From the NCBI GenBank assembly GCA_028289375.1, contig JANQQK010000005.1, positions 1 through 64,000 on the forward strand: DNA of 64,000 bases, in the 5' to 3' direction. Both the position numbers and the translations under genes were made by a program. Every line of letters starts with the position of its first letter. Position 1 is the stretch's first letter. Shown piece after piece: positions 42,227 through 53,517 of this stretch. This DNA comes from Phycisphaerae bacterium (GTDB taxonomy: Bacteria; Planctomycetota; Phycisphaerae; UBA1845). The notes beneath the pieces were generated by a model that was given only the letters and a program-made list of their open reading frames with translations, ran no database searches and was not told the DNA's origin.

Positions 42227-42711
42227 CCCATCTCCATTGCGATCACCCCGGCAGCACCCAACGCCCGCCGCACCGATTGCAACCCACGAACATAATGCGT
42301 CTTCACCGTCGACACCGCCACATCCAACTGTTCCGCCACCTCGGCGAATGTGCACCCGTCATAGACCTTCGCAAACAACACCGCCCGCTGCATCTCCGGT
42401 AGACCGGCTAACGCACCAGCCACGACCTCCCGATCGACGCCCGTCGCTGCGAGGTCCGACACAGGCTCACCTTCAAGCGAACGCACGCGACCGCGCGTCT
42501 TGAACAGGTTGATCGCCCGGTTGATCGTCACCGTCCGCAGCCAACCAATGGGGTGGGCGGGCGCCCCGTTTTCACGATGCACCCGCCACCACGTTACAAA
42601 CACATCCTGCGTCACATCCAGCGCGTCATGATGGTCGCCCAGTACGCGATACGCCCATCCGTAGACCGCCGCTCGGTAACGCTCAAACGCGCTCGCCGCA
42701 TCCACCCCCAT
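42223..42711 (-). CDS. ECF-type RNA polymerase sigma factor
   Basis: 162 residues. Region 2 (AYRVLGDHHDALDVTQDVFVTWWR) and region 4 (LPEMQRAVLFAKVYDGCTFAEVAEQLDV ... VKTHYVRGLQSVRRAL) are complete, as in group 4 sigma factors. It starts 2 bases after the lipoprotein stop and overlaps the anti-sigma start, so the three genes form one operon. Confidence 0.92.
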   Translation of the reverse strand: MGVDAASAFERYRAAVYGWAYRVLGDHHDALDVTQDVFVTWWRVHRENGAPAHPIGWLRTVTINRAINLFKTRGRVRSLEGEPVSDLAATGVDREVVAGALAGLPEMQRAVLFAKVYDGCTFAEVAEQLDVAVSTVKTHYVRGLQSVRRALGAAGVIAMEMG

Positions 42712-42713
42712 CG

Positions 42714-43829
42714 TCAGTCGCCTGCCACAAAGGAGGTCGCCAGCAGCTCAACACGACGATCCATAAACTCACCAGCCCCCATCTCCCAGACAATCTGGCC
42801 ATCCTCAACCTTGTTGGCGTTGTGTCCGACGATCTTGCCTGGTAGCGCCAGATGAATCTCCCACGCTTCGTCCTCGTAATCTTCCGTGATCTCGTAACGA
42901 CGACGTTCAAGGACAAACGCATTCATCAACTCTTCCGTCTGTGCTGCCGACGCCTTGCCACGGACGGCACGCCCAACGGTCCACATGACGTTGTTCTCAA
43001 CATCGCGCGCCAATGCTTCCATTCTCTCGAGCGAGGATTCTTCGGCCGAACTGTCGTCGTCATCACCGTTCTCGTCATTGTCGTCATCCATCAACTCCAG
43101 AAGCTGGATGATTTCGCCCTCATCGACGCGACCATAAACCGTCGCCACGGCGTCGCGGGCTGCGATGCGAGCCATATGCGGGAGCGGCTTCTTCAACCCG
43201 GTCTCCGCTCGCTGAAGGATTGCAATCTGTTTCAACTCTTCGACCCGAACAAGATCGCGCACAAACTTCCGTGTGTCTTCATCTGTCATGTCCTCCTCAT
43301 CAACGTCGCCGTACTCTTCGTATAGTTGCTCATACCAGTAGTTGACGTACGCCGATTCGCGCGGCTCATAGGTCCGGCGAAAGTGGTAGTAAGTCCCGTC
43401 CGCTGTATGCTCGAGCGTTAACGAAGTCGGATGCTGCAACGCTAGCTCGGAACCAGCCGCATCCTCGGATGGATAGGTGTTCGGCATCGCTGCCACCGAA
43501 TCGAACTGCTTCTCAACTGTCCGTACGATCTCGGTTCGGACTTTGTCGTCGCTACCCCGTTTCTGGTCGCGCTTCTCTGAGAATGACCACCCATCAACTT
43601 CCGCAAGAATCGGGACGCCGCGATGGATCCACTGTCGAGCATGAAGCGGATTTCTCACAACCGACTGGCCGATCGGCTCAGCGCTCATATCCTCCTTGTC
43701 GCCGGACACCTCAATCCGCCACGTCGCACTCCCGTCCTCCTTGACCGTAATCGTCTCCTTACGCTTCACACATCCCGTCAGCGCCAACCCAACGACCAGC
43801 AATCCCGCACCCAACATCAACGTCCGCAT
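42714..43829 (-). CDS. Hypothetical lipoprotein in the sigma operon
   Basis: 371 residues from the ATG at 43829 (GGAGG upstream). Lipobox LALTGC gives Cys18. The sequence has a beta-rich N-terminal domain (TITVKEDGSATWRIEVSG) and a highly acidic region in the middle (DDDNDENGDDDD, about residues 253-264). The C-terminus (YEITEDYEDEAWEIHLALPGKIVGHNANKVED) resembles a beta-sandwich found in other lipoproteins of this build. Being first in the sigma/anti-sigma operon, it may sense envelope state, which is inference from position. Confidence 0.75.
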   Translation of the reverse strand: MRTLMLGAGLLVVGLALTGCVKRKETITVKEDGSATWRIEVSGDKEDMSAEPIGQSVVRNPLHARQWIHRGVPILAEVDGWSFSEKRDQKRGSDDKVRTEIVRTVEKQFDSVAAMPNTYPSEDAAGSELALQHPTSLTLEHTADGTYYHFRRTYEPRESAYVNYWYEQLYEEYGDVDEEDMTDEDTRKFVRDLVRVEELKQIAILQRAETGLKKPLPHMARIAARDAVATVYGRVDEGEIIQLLELMDDDNDENGDDDDSSAEESSLERMEALARDVENNVMWTVGRAVRGKASAAQTEELMNAFVLERRRYEITEDYEDEAWEIHLALPGKIVGHNANKVEDGQIVWEMGAGEFMDRRVELLATSFVAGD

Positions 43830-43935
43830 GACACACCTCCATGAAACACTGTTCCGCATTCTCGGCCCAACATCAGCCGCCACCCACACGGACAAACAAG
43901 CCCAGCATATAGACGACACGATTCCCGGCGTAGAC

Positions 43936-43967
43936 AAAAAAACACGACCCCGCCCAAGAGGGCGAGG
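43936..43967 (-). terminator. Rho-independent terminator on the minus strand
   Basis: CCTCGCCC-TCTT-GGGCGGGG forms an 8-base stem (one G-T pair) on the minus strand and is followed by TCGTG and seven T. It stands upstream of the lipoprotein start and would end a transcript coming from 43968-44200, where no convincing minus-strand gene is seen. Confidence 0.7.
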
Positions 43968-44227
43968 CCGCATTCCGGTAGGGGAGTAAGCGAGGCAAGG
44001 AAGATCGCCGGTCGAGGCACCGGCGTCACCATCCAGATTACGGACCAGCCGAATCGTCGGGTATCACCCGCTCCTGGCTGATCAGACGATCGTAGGACAC
44101 CGCATCCGGGGCAATCCAACCGCCCCGTTCAATTGTGCCGATCGGCCGCCGGATGGCAGTCAGACCCGATCAAAACTATACTCCTCGTGGAAAGTGCACC
44201 CTCAACACAAAGCAAGAGAACTGCCCG
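43968..44227. other. Non-coding interval before mqnE; possible minus-strand RNA
   Basis: Together with 43830-43935 this makes about 400 bases without a convincing gene. On the plus strand TATACT at 44176-44181 may be the -10 of the mqnE promoter. On the minus strand the terminator just downstream implies a transcript through here, but the best reading frame (ending at 44038) has no start codon and only about 40 codons. Confidence 0.35.
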
Positions 44228-45481
44228 ATGATTGCCCCCGACAACCCCCTCAAGCCCATCGCCGACAAGGTCCACGCAGGCCAGCGTCTCACCCACGAGG
44301 ATGGCCTGACCCTCTACGCCTCAAACGACATCCACACCCTCGGCGAGTTGGCCAACACCGTCCGCGAACGCCTCCACGGTCGCAAGACGTTCTTCAACAT
44401 CAATCGCCACATCAACTACAGCAATTACTGCGTCCTGAGATGTAAATTCTGCTCCTTCTACCGTCCATACGAGAAGCCGGACCCCAACGCTCAGACGACC
44501 GAGGCGTCGATTCCGCTCCAGATCGCCGGCCAACCGAACGAAATTGGCCACGGCGACGTCGACCCCGCCGGTTTGCCCATCCTCTCAGATTCCGGCGGCT
44601 ACGAGATGACCATCGACGAAGTCATCGCCGCAGCCAAGATCGCCCACGAAGCCGGCGCCACCGAGGTCCACATCGTCGGCGGCCTCCACCCCAAACTCCC
44701 CTTCAGTTACTACACCGACATGTGCTCCGCCATCCGCGAATCCTGCCCCGGCATGCACATCAAGGCTTTCACCGCCATTGAGATCATCCACTTCACGCGC
44801 ATCACCAAACCGCGCAAGACCATCGCCGATGTGCTCTCCGCCCTCCGCGATGCAGGCCTCGGCAGTCTCCCCGGCGGCGGCGCCGAAATCTTCGACGACC
44901 GCGTCCACGACGAAGCATTCAAAAACAAGGTCGGCGAAGCCGAGTGGTTCGAGGTCCACCGAAACGCTCACGAACTTGGCATCTTCTCAAACGCCACCAT
45001 GCTCTATGGCCACATCGAGACCCGCGAGGAACGCATCAACCACCTCATCAAACTGCGCGAACACCAGGACGCGTCGCTCAAGTCCCGAAAGGCCCATTTC
45101 AACACCCTGATCCCGCTCTCCTTCATCCCCGACGAGAGCGAACTCGACCACATCCCTGCACCCACAGGCCTGGAGGACCTCAAGACCCTCGCGATCAGCC
45201 GCCTCATGCTCGATAACGTTCCGCACATCAAAGCCTTCTGGATCATGCAGACGCCCAAGCTCGCCCAGGTCAGCCTCAATTGGGGCATCGACGACCTCGA
45301 CGGCACCGTCTTTTACTACGACATCACCAAGCGCGAGGGCGATGGCACCACCCACCAGGAACTCACCGTCGACAAGCTCCAACGCCTCATCCGCGAAGCA
45401 GGCGGCGATCCCATCGAGCGGGACACCCTCTACCGTCCGGTCACGCGCGACGAGACAGGCCAAGTGGTCGTCAACGCCTGA
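44228..45481 (+). CDS. mqnE: Aminodeoxyfutalosine synthase (radical SAM)
   Basis: 417 residues. The radical SAM cluster CVLRCKFCSFYR follows the MqnE-type N-terminus (NTVRERLHGRKTFFNINRHI NYSNYC). The conserved THVHIVGG-like segment (ATEVHIVGGLHP) and the C-terminal GTFVYYDITK-like phrase (GTVFYYDITKREGD) fit MqnE and not its paralogue MqnC. It adds the adenosyl radical to the chorismate-derived precursor in the futalosine route to menaquinone. The ATG at 44228 is taken because the conserved region begins there. No other mqn gene is in the window. Confidence 0.9.
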   Translation: MIAPDNPLKPIADKVHAGQRLTHEDGLTLYASNDIHTLGELANTVRERLHGRKTFFNINRHINYSNYCVLRCKFCSFYRPYEKPDPNAQTTEASIPLQIAGQPNEIGHGDVDPAGLPILSDSGGYEMTIDEVIAAAKIAHEAGATEVHIVGGLHPKLPFSYYTDMCSAIRESCPGMHIKAFTAIEIIHFTRITKPRKTIADVLSALRDAGLGSLPGGGAEIFDDRVHDEAFKNKVGEAEWFEVHRNAHELGIFSNATMLYGHIETREERINHLIKLREHQDASLKSRKAHFNTLIPLSFIPDESELDHIPAPTGLEDLKTLAISRLMLDNVPHIKAFWIMQTPKLAQVSLNWGIDDLDGTVFYYDITKREGDGTTHQELTVDKLQRLIREAGGDPIERDTLYRPVTRDETGQVVVNA

Positions 45482-45721
45482 TCCGATAAATTCGGCTGTA
45501 AAGCACTGTCCAATAAGATGCTCATTTCATTGACTTGGGCTGCCACGCGACCAACAATCCACCAGTGAGCAGTAATTGTGCGACCAGTCGAAGCACACAC
45601 GTCGGGTGAACCGATAAACGTATGGTAAACTGTCAGGGTCGGCACACGTGGCCGACTCATTTCGAAGCAAAACGTACGCGCGATGCGGCACAGGCGACAC
45701 GTGACACGGAGGTAGTCATCG

Positions 45722-47785
<2,064 letters not shown>

Positions 47786-47824
47786 TTCCTGTTCATCAAC
47801 CGCCGGTAGGGGGGCGATCCAACG

Positions 47825-48925
47825 ATGATCTCCAGCATCACGAAAGACCACCAGCGCTTTCGCAACATCATCAAAGGCAGGATCCGCAAGGATCTCCGCC
47901 GCTTCCTCACCCGCGGTGAACTCATCGGGCGCGAGGGAAAGAAAGCCATCAGCATCCCCGTCGCCGGCATTGATCCGCCGCACTTTCGCTACGGTGACAA
48001 TGACGACTCCGGCGTTGGTGCAGGCGAAGGCAAGGCGGGCGACCAGGCCGACACCCAGGGCGATGGCGTCGGTCCCGGTGGCGATCAGGAAGGCAAACAC
48101 ATCCTCGAGGTCGAAGTCAGCCTCGACGAACTCGCAGACATCCTCGGTGAAGAGCTCCAGCTGCCACGCATCGAACCGAAGGGCCGCAAGCAAATCACCA
48201 GCCAGCGCGACCGTTACATCGGCATCCGGCAGACAGGCCCCGAATCCCTGCGCCACTTCAAACGCACATATCGCCGAGCGCTGCGCCGTCAGATCATGAC
48301 CGGCATCTACGACCCGGATAACCCACGCATCATTTTCGAACGTTCCGACAAGGTCTTTCGAAGCTGGAAGACGGTCATGAGCCCACAGTCCAACGCCGTC
48401 ATCATCTACATGATGGACGTCTCCGGCTCCATGGGCGACGAACAGAAGGAACTCGTCCGACTCGAAGCCTTCTGGATCGACGCGTGGCTGCGGCGCAACT
48501 ACCAGGGCATCGAATCGCGATACATCGTCCACGACGTTCGCGCCGGTGAAGTCGACCGCGACACGTTCTACCGCATCCGCGAAGACGGCGGCACGCGCAT
48601 CAGTTCCGCGTTCAAGGCAGCCCGCGACCTGCTCGAAAACCAGTACGTCACCGACGAATGGAACGTCTACCTCTTCCACTTCTCCGATGGTGACAACAGC
48701 TCCGAGTCTGACTCCCGCGAATGCTGCCAGATGCTCAAGGAAGTCCTGCTGCCCATGTGCAACATGTTCGGATACTGCCAGGTCGCCAGTGCCTACGGCA
48801 GCGGCAACTTCATCAACGTTCTGCACGAATACGTCCCCGACGAGGAGAAGCTCATCACCTCGCGCGTCAACAACAAGGACGACATCTACGACTCCATCAA
48901 AGCCTTCTTCTCAACGGGGAAATAA
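47825..48925 (+). CDS. yeaH: YeaH/YhbH (DUF444) family protein
   Basis: 366 residues. The C-terminal half has a von Willebrand A-like domain with MIDAS motif (YMMDVSGSMGDEQKEL). The N-terminal part has the DUF444 opening (ITKDHQRFRNIIKGRIRKDL) and a Gly-rich linker (GVGAGEGKAGDQ). It always travels with PrkA and SpoVR; its molecular role is not settled. Confidence 0.93.
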   Translation: MISSITKDHQRFRNIIKGRIRKDLRRFLTRGELIGREGKKAISIPVAGIDPPHFRYGDNDDSGVGAGEGKAGDQADTQGDGVGPGGDQEGKHILEVEVSLDELADILGEELQLPRIEPKGRKQITSQRDRYIGIRQTGPESLRHFKRTYRRALRRQIMTGIYDPDNPRIIFERSDKVFRSWKTVMSPQSNAVIIYMMDVSGSMGDEQKELVRLEAFWIDAWLRRNYQGIESRYIVHDVRAGEVDRDTFYRIREDGGTRISSAFKAARDLLENQYVTDEWNVYLFHFSDGDNSSESDSRECCQMLKEVLLPMCNMFGYCQVASAYGSGNFINVLHEYVPDEEKLITSRVNNKDDIYDSIKAFFSTGK

Positions 48926-48931
48926 CGACCA

Positions 48932-50497
48932 ATGCCGAACCCTTCCAACAGCTCACGACTCACCGACGAACTCGCCAAGTGGCGGGACATCATCGTCGAG
49001 TACGCGCGCATGGAAGAACTCGACTTCTACGAAACCATCTTCGAAGTCCTTGAACTCGACCAGATCAACCAGGTCGCCGCCTACGGCGGATTCCCGCAGC
49101 GCTACCCACACTGGCGATTCGGCATGGAGTACGAAAAACTCCAGCGTCAGCACCGCTACGGCCTCGGCAAGATCTACGAAATGGTCATCAACAACGACCC
49201 CTGTTACGCTTACCTGCTCAACGACAACGCCATCGTCGATCAGAAAACCGTCATGGCCCACGTCTACGGCCACTGCGACTTCTTCAAGAACAACATCTGG
49301 TTCTCACAAACCAACCGGCGCATGATGGACGAGATGGCCAACCACGCCACCCGCGTCCGTCGCTACATCGATCGCCATGGCCTCGAGCAGGTCGAAACCT
49401 TCATCGATACCTGTCTCTCGATCGAAAACCTCATCGATCCGCACTCCGTCTTCGTGCAACGGCAGCCACGCCGAGGCTCCAAACCGACAAGCCTTCACGA
49501 GGCGTCACAACCGACGAAGTACCCAGCCAAGTCCTACATGGACCGCTACATCAATCCGCCCGAACGACTCGAAGATGAAAAGAAGACCCGCACCGAAGCA
49601 GCCGCCGCCAAGCTCAACATCCCCGCCTCACCCATGCGCGACGTGCTTCTCTTCATCCTCCAGCACGCACCGCTCAAGGACTGGCAGGCCGACGTCCTCG
49701 CCATGATCCGCGAGGAGGCCTACTACTTCGCCCCGCAAGGCCAAACCAAAATCATGAACGAAGGATGGGCCAGCTACTGGCACTCCACGATCATGACCAA
49801 CTACTGCCTCCGCGACCACGAACTCGTCATGTACTGCGACCACCACTCCGGCACCCTTGCCACGTCACCCGGTCGCCTCAACCCCTACAAACTCGGCATC
49901 GAACTCTTCCGCGATATCGAACGCCGCTGGAACACCGGCAAACACGGCATCGAATACGACCGCTGCGAAGACATGGAAGAACGGCGGAAATGGCAGACAA
50001 TGGATCCGCCTGAGGGCCGCGTTGTTGGCAAGGGTTCACCGGGCCGAGAGAAAATCTTCGAAGTCCGCGCCATCTACAACGACGTCACCTTCATTGACGC
50101 GTTCCTCACCCCCGAATTCGTCGATGATCAGAAACTCTACCACTACCGATACGACCCCAACACAGGCCGCATGGTCGTCGTCAACCGCGACTTCAACAAA
50201 ATCAAGCAGCAGATGCTCTACATGCTGACCAACCACGGCCAACCCTACATCTATGTCCTCGACGGCAACTACCGCAACCGCGGCGAACTCTACCTCGCCC
50301 ACAAGTGGAACGGCATCGACCTGCAGATCAAGTACGCCGTCGAAACCCTCAAGAACATCCAGAAACTCTGGAACCGCCCCGTCCATCTTCAGGCTCTCAT
50401 CGACGAAGATCCCATGCTCTTCAGCTTCGACGGCAAACAGTCCACCCAGCAACGCATCGACGAAGCCATCGAATCCCCCGCCATCGCCCTCGACTGA
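48932..50497 (+). CDS. spoVR: SpoVR family protein
   Basis: 521 residues, full length for the family. Signature segments include WRFGMEYEKL, a NEGWASYWHSTIM motif and a C-terminal HKWNGIDLQIKYAVETLKNI. It is named for a role in Bacillus spore cortex assembly, but homologues such as YcgB occur in many non-sporulating bacteria with PrkA and YeaH, so the name says little about function here. There is no clear terminator in the 150 bases after it. Confidence 0.94.
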   Translation: MPNPSNSSRLTDELAKWRDIIVEYARMEELDFYETIFEVLELDQINQVAAYGGFPQRYPHWRFGMEYEKLQRQHRYGLGKIYEMVINNDPCYAYLLNDNAIVDQKTVMAHVYGHCDFFKNNIWFSQTNRRMMDEMANHATRVRRYIDRHGLEQVETFIDTCLSIENLIDPHSVFVQRQPRRGSKPTSLHEASQPTKYPAKSYMDRYINPPERLEDEKKTRTEAAAAKLNIPASPMRDVLLFILQHAPLKDWQADVLAMIREEAYYFAPQGQTKIMNEGWASYWHSTIMTNYCLRDHELVMYCDHHSGTLATSPGRLNPYKLGIELFRDIERRWNTGKHGIEYDRCEDMEERRKWQTMDPPEGRVVGKGSPGREKIFEVRAIYNDVTFIDAFLTPEFVDDQKLYHYRYDPNTGRMVVVNRDFNKIKQQMLYMLTNHGQPYIYVLDGNYRNRGELYLAHKWNGIDLQIKYAVETLKNIQKLWNRPVHLQALIDEDPMLFSFDGKQSTQQRIDEAIESPAIALD

Positions 50498-50650
50498 TAC
50501 CGGTTAGTGTTGCAGGCATCGCGAATGCGCAACGACGCGTCAAGCGCTCGTCTTCACTCCTGACGTGAGCGTCGCCCCAATCTGACCAATCCTTTGATTC
50601 GCAAATGGAATCGTTGCGTCTAGACTATGTCAGATATCAGGAGCCGGATC

Positions 50651-51136
50651 ATGATCAGTATTCGCTTGAGCATCGTCACCGCGTCGACCCTGCTGGCCTT
50701 TGGCGCGGTTCCAGGTTGCATCGAGTTTGCCCCAGGCCCGTTCTTTGAAGTGATCGTCCCGCCGTCCGACGATCCAGACGGTGCCTACCGCGTGCCTGCC
50801 GACGGCAATTTCGCAATCCCGTTTCAAATTCGCATGGGCGACAATGTACGCGGCGAGGATTTCTCGGTTTCTGTAACCGGTGAACCAGACGGCATCCTCG
50901 ATTTCGGCGCCTCCAACATCGGTGCACTCGGTCCAAACGAGACCCGCGACGCAACGTATGAATTCCTGTCACTCAGCCAAGCACCCGGGCAATTCACGGT
51001 CTCCATCCGTGTCAGCGCCGACATCTTTGACGTCAACAATGAGGGCGGCGATTTCACCGATTCCGTCAATGCCACCTTTACGATGATCGTGGAAGCCCCG
51101 AACGCTGAACGGCATCCGACGATCCCATGGACATGA
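50651..51136 (+). CDS. Hypothetical lipoprotein, possibly frameshifted
   Basis: 161 residues from the ATG at 50651 (CAGGAG 8 bases upstream). Signal peptide with lipobox VPGC (Cys23). The mature part has an Ig-like beta domain (DFSVSVTGEPDGILDFG ... GQFTVSIRVSADIF). The end (APNAERHPTIPWT) breaks the pattern abruptly, and the next reading frame opens with an Asp/Pro-rich linker overlapping by 10 bases. The two may be one gene with a frameshift near 51109-51130. Confidence 0.65.
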   Translation: MISIRLSIVTASTLLAFGAVPGCIEFAPGPFFEVIVPPSDDPDGAYRVPADGNFAIPFQIRMGDNVRGEDFSVSVTGEPDGILDFGASNIGALGPNETRDATYEFLSLSQAPGQFTVSIRVSADIFDVNNEGGDFTDSVNATFTMIVEAPNAERHPTIPWT

Positions 51137-51423
51137 ACGGCGACAACGGCGCGTCGCCTCCAGACGATACGCCGTCAAACGACGAACCGACCGAACTTGC
51201 AACCGCCACCTGCCCGGAGTTCGTCGCCCACTACAACCAACTCGCCTGTACCACCGATACGCTCACCAATGAAGGCTCCTGCTCCGCTGGCTCCGAGGAG
51301 GATTGCAGCGGCTTCGACGCCTTCAACGCCTGCCGCATCGAGAACACGTTCTGCGACAGCAACAACAGCCTCGTCGAAAATCAAGACGCCTGCTTCGCCC
51401 TCCTCGACTGCAGCGTCCGTTAG
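51127..51423 (+). CDS. Small Cys-rich protein, or the continuation of the preceding lipoprotein
   Basis: 98 residues. An acidic linker (MDMNGDNGASPPDDTPSNDE) leads to a compact domain with eight Cys (TCPEFV, LACTTD, GSCSAGSEEDC, ACRIENTFC, ACFALLDC). There is no signal peptide of its own, although Cys-rich domains of this type are normally exported, which supports a frameshifted fusion with the upstream lipoprotein. If translated separately, coupling through the 10-base overlap is possible. A hairpin follows 14 bases after the stop. Confidence 0.5.
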   Translation: MDMNGDNGASPPDDTPSNDEPTELATATCPEFVAHYNQLACTTDTLTNEGSCSAGSEEDCSGFDAFNACRIENTFCDSNNSLVENQDACFALLDCSVR

Positions 51424-51436
51424 CGTTGATGGGTGG

Positions 51437-51456
51437 CCCACCGCTTCAGCGGTGGG
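51437..51456. repeat. Perfect 8-base hairpin, REP-like
   Basis: CCCACCGC-TTCA-GCGGTGGG, with no T-run on either strand. I recall similar GGTGG/CCACC hairpins as dispersed elements in related genomes, but only one copy was noticed here. It may protect the 3' end of the preceding mRNA. Confidence 0.45.
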
Positions 51457-51496
51457 GGAGTCGAATCGCACAACACAAGACGCTCAACACCGCGAC

Positions 51497-52015
51497 ATGT
51501 ACGCCCAACTCGCCAAAATCCGACGTCGCCGATGGTACCCGGCAATCTGTTTTGTATTCGGATTCTGTGCATCGCCGTTGTATTGCATACTCGCCGAGCA
51601 GTTCATCAGCCGGGAATCCACAAGCATCATCTTCTTGATTTCTGCAGGTGGCGGTGCGTTTGGTACAGGGATACTCCATACCGTTTTCTCACGGTCGCGA
51701 TGTCCGCATTGCAGAAAGCTCTTCTTTCACAAGGGTGTCTTCAATTGGCCCTTCGCCACGTGGCGTCGCAGTTGCGTTCATTGCGGAGTCAAGCTGAATG
51801 TCGACTGGAGTCCCACACCCGGACAATTGGCGCTCCTCATGGATTGGTATGCGGGGACTCCGAATCAGTCCCCGATCCCGGATGTCGGCCTGACCTGCCC
51901 TTTTTGCGCCTACTCCCTTACCGGCTTGCCCCTTACTCAACCGAACTGCCCCGAATGTGGCACAAGGTATGATATCCACAAGCTCATCCGCCCGACTTTG
52001 AATTCACACCCATAG
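51497..52015 (+). CDS. Small zinc-ribbon membrane protein
   Basis: 172 residues from the ATG at 51497. Two membrane helices (YPAICFVFGFCASPLYCILA and IIFLISAGGGAFGTGILHTV) are followed by CPHC...CVHC and CPFC...CPEC pairs, that is two zinc ribbons. The last one ends the protein (CPECGTRYDIHKLI). The ribosome site is weak. The plan resembles the protein encoded at 18520, suggesting a lineage-specific family. Confidence 0.65.
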   Translation: MYAQLAKIRRRRWYPAICFVFGFCASPLYCILAEQFISRESTSIIFLISAGGGAFGTGILHTVFSRSRCPHCRKLFFHKGVFNWPFATWRRSCVHCGVKLNVDWSPTPGQLALLMDWYAGTPNQSPIPDVGLTCPFCAYSLTGLPLTQPNCPECGTRYDIHKLIRPTLNSHP

Positions 52016-52050
52016 TCCTTCTGTCCCTTCGATCCGAAATCCCCGCCCCC

Positions 52051-52548
52051 TCACTTCTTCCCCATCGCCCGTTGCGCCTGAAAAAACGCCTTCAACACCG
52101 CCGAACATTCAAACTCCAAAACCCCACGCTCCACCACAGGCCGATGGTTCAACCGCTTGTCTGCCAACACGTCATAGACCGACCCGCACGCCCCCGCCTT
52201 CGGATCACCCGCCCCATACACCACCCGCGGCACCCGCCCCAACACAATCGCCCCCGCACACATCACGCAAGGCTCAAGCGTCACATACAGCGTGCAGTCC
52301 AGCAGCCGCCAACTCCGCAAAAACTCCGCCGCCGCCGTCAACGCCACCATCTCCGCGTGCGCCGTCGGATCCTGCATCAGTTCCCGCTGATTCCGCCCAC
52401 GACCGATCACACGCCCCTCATGCACAATCACCGCCCCGACCGGCACATCCCCCGCCTCGAACGCCTCACCCGCTTCGGCCAACGCAGCGCGCATAAACCG
52501 CTCGTCTTCCTCGATCGACCCTGCCCCAAGCGGCAATCCACCCGTCAT
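52051..52548 (-). CDS. tadA: tRNA-specific adenosine deaminase
   Basis: 165 residues. The zinc and catalytic motifs are DPTAHAEMVAL (HAE) and TLEPCVMCAGAI (PCxxC). It deaminates A34 to inosine in tRNA-Arg(ACG). The start overlaps the hemB stop by 4 bases, so it is the last gene of a hemC-hemB-tadA run. Confidence 0.93.
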   Translation of the reverse strand: MTGGLPLGAGSIEEDERFMRAALAEAGEAFEAGDVPVGAVIVHEGRVIGRGRNQRELMQDPTAHAEMVALTAAAEFLRSWRLLDCTLYVTLEPCVMCAGAIVLGRVPRVVYGAGDPKAGACGSVYDVLADKRLNHRPVVERGVLEFECSAVLKAFFQAQRAMGKK

Positions 52549-53516
52549 GCCAACCGCTCCGCCACCTCAGCCGCATAATAGGAAATGACCACGTCCGCCC
52601 CCGCACGACGGATCGCCGTCAGCGATTCATCGATCGCCTTCTCCCGGTCAATCCAACCATTGGCCGCCGCCGCTTCGATCATCGCGTACTCCCCCGACAC
52701 CTGATACGCCGCCACCGGCAGCGTCACAGCCTCACGCACCCGCGCGATCACATCGAGGTACGGCATCGCCGGCTTGACCATCACGATGTCCGCCCCCGCA
52801 TCCGCATCCATTGTCGCCAGCCGAACCGCTTCGCGCACGTTGCCCGGATCCATCTGGTAGCTTCGCCGATCCCCGAACTGCGGCGCCGAATCCGCCGCTT
52901 CACGAAACGGACCAAAAAACGCAGACGCATACTTCACCGCGTAGCTCATGATCCCCACGTCGTAGTGACCCGCATCATCCAACGCCCGCCGGATCGCCCC
53001 GACCCGCCCGTCCATCATGTCCGACGGCGCTACGAAGTCCGCCCCTGCCTTCGCATGCGACACGGCCGTCTCCGCAAGCAGCGGCAGCGTTTCGTCATTT
53101 TCGATCTGCTCCCCGCGCACCACCCCACAGTGACCGTGCGACATGTACGCACACAAACACACGTCCGACATCACCAGCAGACCCGGCACCGCCTCCCTGA
53201 TCGCCGACACCGCCCGCTGCACGATCCCGTCACGCGCGTAAGCCCCGCTCGCCCGGTCATCCTTCTGCCCCGGAACCCCGAACAACAGAATCCCGCCAAC
53301 ACCAAGCGCCGACACGCGTTTGCAGTACGCCACGCACGCATCCACCGAATACCGATACTGCCCCGGCATCGCCGCGATCGGTTCACGCACGTCGTCACCC
53401 TCGACCACGAACACCGGCTGCAACATCTGCGCCGCCGACACATGCGTCTCCCGCACCAGTCTTCGAATCGCCGCACTGCCCCGCAGTCGTCTCGGTCGTG
53501 ATTCCGGATGCTTCAC
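52545..53516 (-). CDS. hemB: Porphobilinogen synthase (5-aminolevulinate dehydratase)
   Basis: 323 residues from a GTG at 53516, which has GAGG upstream inside the hemC end; an in-frame start at 53549 would overlap hemC more. The zinc-type Cys cluster DVCLCAYMSHGHCG and the two active-site lysines (SYAVKYASAFFG and MVKPAMPYLD) are present. It condenses two aminolevulinate molecules to porphobilinogen. The haem pathway fits the many c- and b-type cytochromes of the window. Confidence 0.93.
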   Translation of the reverse strand: MKHPESRPRRLRGSAAIRRLVRETHVSAAQMLQPVFVVEGDDVREPIAAMPGQYRYSVDACVAYCKRVSALGVGGILLFGVPGQKDDRASGAYARDGIVQRAVSAIREAVPGLLVMSDVCLCAYMSHGHCGVVRGEQIENDETLPLLAETAVSHAKAGADFVAPSDMMDGRVGAIRRALDDAGHYDVGIMSYAVKYASAFFGPFREAADSAPQFGDRRSYQMDPGNVREAVRLATMDADAGADIVMVKPAMPYLDVIARVREAVTLPVAAYQVSGEYAMIEAAAANGWIDREKAIDESLTAIRRAGADVVISYYAAEVAERLA

Positions 53517-53517
53517 A

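Noticed and set aside
43817-44119. Minus-strand reading frame of 100 codons upstream of the lipoprotein gene
   Set aside because: It runs through a strong terminator and the lipoprotein start region, has no ribosome site and has a composition unlike the neighbours.
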